From: an uncultured Acidobacteriota bacterium
GTDB lineage: Bacteria; Acidobacteriota; Polarisedimenticolia; Polarisedimenticolales; Polarisedimenticolaceae
Length of the DNA: 34,008 bases
Assembly: GCA_945787955.1 (NCBI GenBank)
Contig: CALZKF010000009.1
Location: 4,648-38,655 of the forward strand
Reading direction: 5' to 3'
This document shows, one piece after another, positions 28,226 to 34,008 of the stretch. The notes below the pieces were generated by a model, which made no database searches, had not been told where the DNA came from, and saw only the letters and a program-made list of their open reading frames with translations. The stretch's first letter is position 1. The number at the start of each line of letters is the position of its first letter. The translations under genes were made by a program, and so were the position numbers.

Positions 28226-29224
28226 ATGACCGCGAATAGAATGGCACACCGTTTGTCCAGGATCACCGCTGGTGTGATGGTCCTGTTCCTCGCAGCAGGC
28301 GGCCTGGCCGCCCTGGCCGGCAGCGCCAAGCGCACCCGGCCGTCCGGCTCCGGAAGCGCCGGCGGCAGCACGAAGGCGTCTGCCGCGTCCGCCGGCTCCA
28401 GTCGGCGTGGGAGCGGCACGGCAGGCTCCACAACAGCCGTGTCCGGCCGGGCAAGCTACGGCTACGGCAACCGAGGCTACCGCTACGGCGGCTATTCCTA
28501 TTATCCCGGAGGCTGGTACGGCGGTTACGGCTGGTACGGCCCCTACGGTTACGGCTGGTACGGCCCCTACGGCTACGGCTGGTACGGCCCCTACGCCGGT
28601 CACCGTTATCGCATGGTTACAGTGGCGGTCAGTCCCGACCGCAATGCTCCCGCGGTTCTGGAAACCGATGTCCACCCCAGGAAGGCGCACCTGATTCTCA
28701 ACGGCGACGATATGGGAAAGGTCAAGTACTTCAACGGCAACTGGGACCGGCTGCCGCTGCCGCCGGGGCAGCACACGATCGAGTTCAGGGCCAAGGGCTA
28801 CCGCACGCTGAAATTGGAAATGGAGACGGAAGCGGGTCGCTTCTACCGACTGGACTATCGCATGGAGAAGGGCGAGGGCGAAGATCCCAGATCCATGCGT
28901 CTACCCCGGTCCGCTCCCAGGGAAGAGACCATCGAGAAAGCGGAGAGAACAGCGTCGCCGGGCCTGGAAGCCGGTGTGAGCCCCGGTCTGCTCCGCGGCC
29001 TGCTCAGGATCCGGGTGAGCCCGGCCGATGCGGCGGTCTACCTGGACGGCGAATTCCTGGGGCGAGGGGATGAACTGTCCCGGCTTCACGGAGCCCTGCC
29101 GGTGGCCGCAGGTTTTCATCGCATCGAGGTGGTTCGACCCGGATTTACTTCCCGAACTCAGGAGGTCGAAGTGATTGAAGGAGGAGACCCTGTTCGGATC
29201 GAGTTGGAACTGGACAGGGAGTAG
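28226..29224 (+). CDS. Secreted PEGA-domain protein with a glycine-tyrosine-tryptophan repeat region
   Basis: The 332-residue protein has a signal peptide (about 1-31, hydrophobic ITAGVMVLFLAAGGLAALAG), a Ser/Gly/Ala/Arg-rich linker, and a low-complexity segment (about 72-128) of WYGPYGYG repeats. Two PEGA-like beta domains follow: about 145-215 (THPR-like start, AHLILNGDDMGKV, PPGQHTIEFRAKGYRTL) and about 255-330 (RIRVSPADAAVYLDGEFLG, GFHRIEVVRPGFTSR). PEGA domains are typical of surface proteins in Acidobacteriota, Planctomycetes and others. GGAGG at 28214-28218 sets the start at 28226, with ATG 28223 nearly as good. Function is unknown; an outer surface role is inference. Confidence 0.85.
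   Translation: MTANRMAHRLSRITAGVMVLFLAAGGLAALAGSAKRTRPSGSGSAGGSTKASAASAGSSRRGSGTAGSTTAVSGRASYGYGNRGYRYGGYSYYPGGWYGGYGWYGPYGYGWYGPYGYGWYGPYAGHRYRMVTVAVSPDRNAPAVLETDVHPRKAHLILNGDDMGKVKYFNGNWDRLPLPPGQHTIEFRAKGYRTLKLEMETEAGRFYRLDYRMEKGEGEDPRSMRLPRSAPREETIEKAERTASPGLEAGVSPGLLRGLLRIRVSPADAAVYLDGEFLGRGDELSRLHGALPVAAGFHRIEVVRPGFTSRTQEVEVIEGGDPVRIELELDRE
28529..28600 (+). repeat. Three tandem 24-base repeats
   Basis: The units at 28529-28552, 28553-28576 and 28577-28600 all begin GGCTGGTACGGCCCCTAC and encode GWYGPYGY (the last unit diverges to GWYGPYAG). An 18-base shortened unit precedes them at 28511-28528. Near identity at the DNA level points to recent duplication and to likely copy-number variation between strains. 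Confidence 0.9.
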
Positions 29225-29241
29225 TCCCTGATTGTTTTGGC

Positions 29242-29511
29242 TTATTGCAGGTTGCGAAGGTTCTTACCCGGCTTGAACCGGATCGTTTTTCCCGGGGGAA
29301 TGCGAACTTCGCGACCGGTCCTCGGGTTGCGGCCGATCCCTTTCTTCCGAGGCTTGACCTGGAACACGCCGAAACCACGAAGCTCGATCCGCTCTCCGTT
29401 TTCCATGGCTCGCTTCATCGCCGCGAACACGGCTTCAACCGCATCAACAGCCTTGACCTTGGTAATCTTCGCCTCCTCGGCGACCCTGTTGATGATGTCG
29501 GCCTTGATCAT
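29242..29511 (-). CDS. HU/IHF-family DNA-binding protein
   Basis: The 89-residue nucleoid protein bends DNA as a dimer. It has the helical dimer core (MIKADIINRVAEEAKIT onward), RIELRGFGVFQV, and the beta-arm with RKKGIGRNPRTGREV including the intercalating proline in RNPRTG. The C-terminal FKPGKNLR is typical. HU and IHF subunits cannot be told apart with certainty; the absence of the partner gene leaves an HU-type homodimer as likely. AGGAGG on the reverse strand (29519-29524 region) precedes the ATG. The gene faces the PEGA gene with 17 bases between stops. Confidence 0.95.
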   Translation of the reverse strand: MIKADIINRVAEEAKITKVKAVDAVEAVFAAMKRAMENGERIELRGFGVFQVKPRKKGIGRNPRTGREVRIPPGKTIRFKPGKNLRNLQ

Positions 29512-29549
29512 GCGGAAAACCTCCTGAAAACTGTCCAGCGCACCGGATC

Positions 29550-29578
29550 AGTTTACGGAGGATGTGCAGCCCCGTCAA
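29550..29578 (-). promoter_or_regulatory. Sigma-70-type promoter for the HU-family gene
   Basis: On the reverse strand TTGACG (29578-29573) and TAAACT (29555-29550) are separated by 17 bases. The transcript would start near 29543, leaving about 30 leader bases that include the AGGAGG ribosome site before the ATG at 29511. Confidence 0.55.
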
Positions 29579-29676
29579 GGGGCGGCAGGGCCTAAACCTA
29601 AACATTTAATGCACTTAGCCCGGTGAGTGTTGTGGCACCGTTCCTGTGGTGCTAGTTTGGGCCGAGGAGTCCCGAT

Positions 29677-31032
29677 GTGAATATGCCCCTGGTAGCGATT
29701 GTGGGCGCGCCGAACATTGGAAAGAGCACCCTGTTCAACCGCCTCGTTGGTTGGAGGAAGGCGATCGTTACCGACGAGCCGGGGGTGACACGCGACCGCA
29801 ATTACGGTGAGGTCCGGGACGAACAGTACCCTTTCCGCCTGGTGGATACCGGTGGCCTGACCCCCCGCACTGCCGCACCGTTCGCAGCAGAAATTACGGC
29901 GCAGGCCGAGGCGGCCATCGCCGAGGCGGCTTGCGTGCTGTTCCTGGTGGATGCCCGGGCCGGGGCCACCGCGGTGGACCGGGAGGTCGCGGCATGGCTC
30001 AGGAGGAAGGGCCGGCCGATCATCCTCGTGGCCAACAAGGCGGACACACCGGGCAAGGACGATCTGGCCCATGACCTGTACGATCTCGGTTTGGGGGAAG
30101 CGATCCCGGTATCCGCGGCCCACGGCAGGGGGATGGACCTCCTCCTGGAAGCGGTGGCGGAGCGGATCGCCTCGGAGTTCGCCGCGGCGATCGGTTCCAT
30201 CACCGGCGAGGGAGAAGAAGAAGATACCGAACCGGAAGTCCCGATTCGGGTGTCGATCGTGGGTCGGCCGAACGTCGGTAAATCCTCGGTCCTGAACCGG
30301 TTGCTGGGGGAGGACCGGGTCATGGTCAGTGCCGTGGCGGGGACCACCCGGGACTCCATTGACACCGAATTGACCCACGGCGACCGGACCTACCGGTTTA
30401 TCGATACAGCCGGTATCCGTCGCAAGGGCAAGGTCCGGCTGTCGGCGGAAGCATCTTCGGTTCTCCTGGCCCGCAGGAGCATGGAGCGTGCCGATGTGGC
30501 GATCCTGGTAGTGGACGCTTCCGAGCCTTTCACCGCACAGGATGCCCATATAGCAGGATACGCCAGGGACGCGCTGAAACCGACGGCGGTTCTGGTGAAC
30601 AAATGGGACCTGTTGGACGAGCGGGAGCAGGCTGCCAAGAACTGGACTGAGGAGATCCGGTACAAACTCAAATTCGCCAAAGAAGTCCCGATCCTGTTCG
30701 GCAGTGCCCTGACCGGCCAGCGCATCGTCAAGCTGTTCGACCTGGCTGCGACGCTTTACGCCCAGGCAGGGATCCGGATACCGACCACCGAATTGAACCG
30801 CTGGATCCAGGAAGTGGCGAAGATGGAGCGAGCCGCCCCGGCCCGGGGGAGGAGCATCCGGCTGTTCTACGGCACCCAGACCGGCTCCCATCCTCCCAGC
30901 ATTGTCCTCTTTTGCAACGACGCACGGCATGTGCACTTCTCCCTTGAGCGTTTTCTGCGGAACAACCTGAGGGAGCGGTTCGGTTTCGGCGCGGCTCCGA
31001 TCCGGCTGCGATTCAGGAGCAGGCGGGAGTAG
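29677..31032 (+). CDS. der: Ribosome biogenesis GTPase Der
   Basis: Der (EngA) is an essential GTPase for 50S ribosomal subunit assembly. The 451-residue protein has two G domains: the first with GAPNIGKST (P-loop), DTGGL and NKAD; the second from about 185 with GRPNVGKSS, DTAGIRRKGKV and NKWD. A KH-like C-terminal domain (about 365-451) ends in a basic tail. GAGGAG at 29664-29669 is spaced 7 bases from the GTG at 29677, which is favoured over the ATG at 29683. It is divergent from the HU-family gene across 165 bases. I see only a weak promoter candidate for it there. Confidence 0.97.
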   Translation: MNMPLVAIVGAPNIGKSTLFNRLVGWRKAIVTDEPGVTRDRNYGEVRDEQYPFRLVDTGGLTPRTAAPFAAEITAQAEAAIAEAACVLFLVDARAGATAVDREVAAWLRRKGRPIILVANKADTPGKDDLAHDLYDLGLGEAIPVSAAHGRGMDLLLEAVAERIASEFAAAIGSITGEGEEEDTEPEVPIRVSIVGRPNVGKSSVLNRLLGEDRVMVSAVAGTTRDSIDTELTHGDRTYRFIDTAGIRRKGKVRLSAEASSVLLARRSMERADVAILVVDASEPFTAQDAHIAGYARDALKPTAVLVNKWDLLDEREQAAKNWTEEIRYKLKFAKEVPILFGSALTGQRIVKLFDLAATLYAQAGIRIPTTELNRWIQEVAKMERAAPARGRSIRLFYGTQTGSHPPSIVLFCNDARHVHFSLERFLRNNLRERFGFGAAPIRLRFRSRRE

Positions 31033-31134
31033 GTCCGCAATCCGCCGACCGTGCGGTTTTCCCGACTTTCCGACCCCGCCGTGTAAGCACTTGCATATTG
31101 GTTATCCGGGGACTATGTTCGCCCCGGAGGAACC

Positions 31135-31197
31135 ATGCGCGGAACTGCTCCGGGCTTCAGCTGCATAGGGGAAACGTGTCGTTATGGTGCTTTTTAA
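31135..31197 (+). CDS. Possible 20-codon leader peptide upstream of the MglA-like gene
   Basis: An ATG at 31135 follows a strong GGAGG (31126-31130, 4-base spacing). The frame runs 20 codons, encodes MRGTAPGFSCIGETCRYGAF and stops with TAA at 31195-31197. The stop is 14 bases inside the MglA-like gene, whose own ribosome site (GGGG at 31168-31171, 12 bases from its ATG) is poorer. The layout suggests translational coupling or a leader control element. It is not a recognised family and may be untranslated. Confidence 0.35.
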   Translation: MRGTAPGFSCIGETCRYGAF

Positions 31198-32722
31198 CTA
31201 TTCGACCAAAGAACTGACGGCGAAGATCGTCTATTACGGACCGGGTCTTTGCGGGAAGACCACCAACCTGCAGTACATTCACGCCAATCTTCCCGGTAAC
31301 ATCAAGGGCAAAATGTTGTCCCTGGCGACGAAGACCGATCGGACCCTCTTCTTCGACTTCCTGCCCCTGGACCTGGGCATGATCCGGGGCATGAAAACCC
31401 GGGTGCAGCTCTATACCGTACCGGGACAGGTGTTCTACAACGAGACCCGTAAGCTGGTGCTCAAGGGCGCCGACGGAATCGTGTTCGTGGCGGATTCCCA
31501 GGAAACCATGGCCGGCGCCAACGTCGAGGCGTTCAAGAACCTGGAGGAAAACCTCCGGGCCCACGGCCTGACACTTTCCGAGATGCCCCATGTCATCCAG
31601 TTCAACAAGCGTGACCTTCCAAGGCTGTCAGGTATCGAAGAAATGAACTCGGCCATCAACCGGTTCAACGCTCCGTTCTACGAATCGGTGGCCACCAGTG
31701 GGATCGGCGTCCAGGACACGTTGAAGGCGATCACCAAGCTGGTGCTGCTGAACCTGACCCAAAAGTACGATCCCAGATCGGTGAAAGCCGCCTCGGCGCA
31801 GCCTAAAGCACCGATCGCGAACACGCCGCCCCCGGCTTCCCCGGTAATGGACTTTCCGGAGGCGACCGAGGCCTCGATCCCTCCGCCGGCGGTTGGCCAG
31901 GACAGCCACGGACCGGCGCTTGCGGCGGCTGAACGAGGCATCAAGCTCCCCGATCCCGGACTGCCGTTATCCACACCGGAACCTCCGGCCGAAGAAGCGG
32001 CATTGCCGCCTTCTCTGACCTTGCCCGAACCGCCTGATTTCAGCGTCGGCCCGGCGCCTGCCTCGGAGAGGGCCAGCTTCATGGATGCCGAACGGGAGTC
32101 GGCTCCCGATTTCGCCGACAGCGATATCGACGACCTGGTGGGAGAGGTCGGCGAGCGGGAGTTCACCGAGGCGCCGCTGCCTGTGGAAGAACCGTCTCAG
32201 GCCGCACCCGTGTTCGAACAGGAGGCGGCGGAGCCGGTTGCCGAAGAAACGGACCGCATCGAGCTGGAAATGGAGCCTGAGGAATTCGCACAGGACGTTC
32301 CGGTCGATATGCCGTCGTCCACCCTGGATGAGCCGGAGCCGGCCATCCCGTCCGGCTCCGATTTCGTGGTCGACCGGAATTTCGATCCGGATTGGCAGGC
32401 CGCCTCCCCGGAGCCGTCGCCGGTGGACCCACCGCAACAGCATGAGCCGTTCGATCTCCCGGCCGATTCATTCGAACCGAACCCCGAAACGGAATCCGTG
32501 GCTGCTCAGACCGAATTCGAGCTGAGCGGAGAAAAATCGGACACCGTGCGCCTGACCGATGTGGTGCCGGACGAGACCCTGTCCGCCGGTCCGGATCTGA
32601 ATATTATCCGGCTCGCCGCCGGTGGCGTCACCGAAATCGTTCTCCCGGTGGAATTGGGAACCGGCGCCGACCGCAAGCGCTTCAAGCTCGCACTGAACCT
32701 CCGTCTGGACCACGTCGACTAG
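31184..32722 (+). CDS. MglA-like Ras-type GTPase with a long acidic C-terminal extension
   Basis: Residues 1-195 are an MglA-type small GTPase: P-loop GPGLCGKTTN (19-28), VPGQ in switch II (79-82) and NKRD (141-144) for guanine. MglA sets cell polarity and directs gliding or type IV pili in Myxococcus. From about 196 to 470 the chain is proline and glutamate/aspartate rich and probably disordered. The last 40 residues (LNIIRLAAGGVTEIVLPVEL onward) look like a short beta domain. Standard MglA has about 195 residues, so the 512-residue length is unusual. No MglB (Roadblock) partner is adjacent. A short leader ORF overlaps the start. Confidence 0.88.
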   Translation: MVLFNYSTKELTAKIVYYGPGLCGKTTNLQYIHANLPGNIKGKMLSLATKTDRTLFFDFLPLDLGMIRGMKTRVQLYTVPGQVFYNETRKLVLKGADGIVFVADSQETMAGANVEAFKNLEENLRAHGLTLSEMPHVIQFNKRDLPRLSGIEEMNSAINRFNAPFYESVATSGIGVQDTLKAITKLVLLNLTQKYDPRSVKAASAQPKAPIANTPPPASPVMDFPEATEASIPPPAVGQDSHGPALAAAERGIKLPDPGLPLSTPEPPAEEAALPPSLTLPEPPDFSVGPAPASERASFMDAERESAPDFADSDIDDLVGEVGEREFTEAPLPVEEPSQAAPVFEQEAAEPVAEETDRIELEMEPEEFAQDVPVDMPSSTLDEPEPAIPSGSDFVVDRNFDPDWQAASPEPSPVDPPQQHEPFDLPADSFEPNPETESVAAQTEFELSGEKSDTVRLTDVVPDETLSAGPDLNIIRLAAGGVTEIVLPVELGTGADRKRFKLALNLRLDHVD

Positions 32723-32789
32723 AACCCTCGTCCAGAAGACCTGTTCGACTGCAAGGCCTGAGGATGAGACACTCAACGTGGAGGACGAA

Positions 32790-33674
32790 GTGCTCACGTG
32801 CCGAACAATTGTGCGGATGTTCGTGTATTGCCTGCCGGTGCTGATCGCAACCGGCATTACTCCCGCCGACGATTGGAACTATTACGAGTGGACCGCCGTA
32901 GCGCCCGATGTGGTGGTGGCCAGGATACTCGGCGAAGAAGGCCGGTCTCCCGTTGCGGTCGCCGAGCAGGTCCTCAAGGGCGGCCTGGAGCCTGGGGACG
33001 AATTCCTGGTCGATCTCAAGAGCGCCAACAAAGCGCGGTTGTCCCACCGGGGCAAGCTGCGTCTGCTTCACGGCGAACGCTATCTCATGCTCATGGAACA
33101 GGAACCTGCCGGTCGGCGCAAGTGGCCGCTCTTCAGTTTGGTTCGAGGTGTGGACGGCGCCAGGGAAATCCCGCGGGAAGGGGAGCAGGCTGTGCTGGAT
33201 GCGGTGCGGACGTTCCTCGTTCTGCATGACATCGAAGACTACGACCGGAGGTGGGAGCGCCAGTCCGATTTACTGGAATCGATCAACCCGGTTGTCCTGC
33301 GTACCGTCCTGGAACAGTTCATCAAGTTCCGCCGCGGAGTCCCCGGGCAGATTCCATCGATCCTGCCGCTGACGGCCCACCCGGCGCCGGATGTCCGCTC
33401 CGGGGCGGTGACCCTGATCGGACAGATCTACGAGGACCTGGATATCGAAACGGCGCAGGACGATCCAGGGGTCGAGGGCGAGCTGATCGCCCTGGCGCGG
33501 CGTGACCCGGTCGTCGATGTTCGCGTGGCCGCAACCATCGCGGTGGCCCACCTTCCAGGGGAAGGCCCGGTCCTGATCCTGCAGCAGATCTCCCGGGAAG
33601 ACCCCGACCAGCTGGTACGGTATACGGCCCAGAAGCTGTTGCTGGAAGCTGCCGACCCGGCGCCGAAGGATTGA
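32790..33674 (+). CDS. Secreted protein with HEAT-like repeats, function unknown
   Basis: The GTG at 32790 has GGAGG 5 bases upstream and gives a 294-residue protein with a signal peptide (hydrophobic MFVYCLPVLIATGI, cut near TPA-DDW). A GTG at 32778 is in frame but lacks a ribosome site. The N-terminal half (about 25-120) is a beta-rich domain of unknown type with VVVARILGEEGRSPV and GERYLMLME. The C-terminal half (about 170-290) has alpha-helical pairs with the HEAT pattern, e.g. DVRSGAVTLIGQIYEDL and VDVRVAATIAVAHLP. I cannot assign a function. It lies between the MglA-like gene and a cyclic-nucleotide-binding gene. Confidence 0.75.
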   Translation: MLTCRTIVRMFVYCLPVLIATGITPADDWNYYEWTAVAPDVVVARILGEEGRSPVAVAEQVLKGGLEPGDEFLVDLKSANKARLSHRGKLRLLHGERYLMLMEQEPAGRRKWPLFSLVRGVDGAREIPREGEQAVLDAVRTFLVLHDIEDYDRRWERQSDLLESINPVVLRTVLEQFIKFRRGVPGQIPSILPLTAHPAPDVRSGAVTLIGQIYEDLDIETAQDDPGVEGELIALARRDPVVDVRVAATIAVAHLPGEGPVLILQQISREDPDQLVRYTAQKLLLEAADPAPKD

Positions 33675-33738
33675 CCCGGGCAGCCGGTATACCTATCCTG
33701 ATCACCCGAATGCAAGACACCGGAGCAGCGAGGTAGGC

Positions 33739-34008
33739 ATGGCAAGTCATCCGTTTCAGAATTTCATGGTGCGATACGGCGGCGGCGAGCGCATCTTCAC
33801 CGAGGGTGAACTGGCCACCACCATGGACATCGTGCAGTCGGGAAAAATTCGCATGTTCCGGATGATGGAGGACGAGAAACGGATTCTGGGCGAGATGGAA
33901 AAGGGCGATTTCTTCGGCGAGATGTCGATCCTTGAAGGTTTGCCCCGGACGTTTTGCGCCGAGGCCCTCGAAGATGCGGAGCTGATCGAAATCAACTCCA
34001 TGACGTTC
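33739..34008 (+). CDS. Cyclic-nucleotide-binding (Crp/CAP_ED) protein, 3' end outside the window
   Basis: The first 90 residues are present. They show the CAP_ED beta-roll: GERIFTEGELATTMDIVQSGKI, then EMEKGDFFGEMSILEGLPRTFCAEAL. The phosphate-binding cassette GEMSILEGLPRTFCAEA is similar to cyclic-nucleotide sites (GE....A), but the usual Arg-Ser/Thr position is RTF, so ligand binding is plausible yet not certain. Whether a DNA-binding or other output domain follows cannot be seen. AGGT at 33731-33734 is a weak ribosome site. Confidence 0.8.
   Translation, partial: MASHPFQNFMVRYGGGERIFTEGELATTMDIVQSGKIRMFRMMEDEKRILGEMEKGDFFGEMSILEGLPRTFCAEALEDAELIEINSMTF

Noticed and set aside
29631-29647. 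TGGCACC upstream of der as a sigma-54 -24 element
   Set aside because: The -12 position reads GT and not GC, so the essential dinucleotide is missing.
31036-31062. Possible terminator after der
   Set aside because: Only a 4-base CCGC/GCGG stem with a short T-run; too weak to call.

Overview
The window is a densely packed, visibly GC-rich stretch of a bacterial chromosome. I see about 30 protein genes, no rRNA, tRNA, CRISPR array, insertion sequence or prophage, and no gene-free stretch above about 210 bases. The cell is a diderm: it encodes a lipopolysaccharide export unit (LptC/LptA-like plus LptB). It also has sigma-54, an MglA-type GTPase, a DUF4388 protein, a PEGA protein, DUF1844 and many GTG starts. 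This mix suits Acidobacteriota or a deltaproteobacterial-type lineage, but that placement is inference and not firm.

Layout. 1-2552: tail of an upstream gene (perhaps dnaE), accA, mazG on the opposite strand, and a DUF1844 gene. 2578-5866: two coupled genes for a membrane TPR/zinc-finger protein and a DUF4388 protein ending in a pseudopilin-like domain. 5884-9339: a stress block of dnaK (strong sigma-70-type promoter and clear terminator), a small heat-shock protein and a group-2-like sigma factor. 9348-10922: a DnaC-like ATPase and an enoyl-CoA hydratase. 10927-15698: envelope/regulatory block of fused lptC-lptA, lptB, rpoN and long hpf. 15719-18601: a B12-dependent acyl-CoA mutase in two subunits, then a response regulator. 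18658-24210: valS, nadC, birA, coaX and a low-molecular-weight phosphatase, mostly joined by 4-base overlaps. Then an unknown gene, comEC, and a convergent M50 protease. 28226-34008: PEGA protein, HU-family protein (reverse), der, an MglA-like GTPase with a long acidic tail, a secreted HEAT-like protein and the start of a cyclic-nucleotide-binding protein.

The most notable result is the mutase at 15784-17919. It looks like methylmalonyl-CoA mutase overall, but the two residues that recognise the methylmalonyl carboxylate (Tyr89 and Arg207 in the Propionibacterium enzyme) are Phe99 and Gln217 here. That is the known isobutyryl-CoA mutase signature. A near-perfect palindrome lies inside its likely promoter. 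Other points worth a second look are the single-chain LptC/LptA fusion, the DUF4388-pseudopilin fusion, a 20-codon leader ORF overlapping the MglA-like gene, and an apparently leaderless promoter with an inverted repeat in front of the M50 protease.
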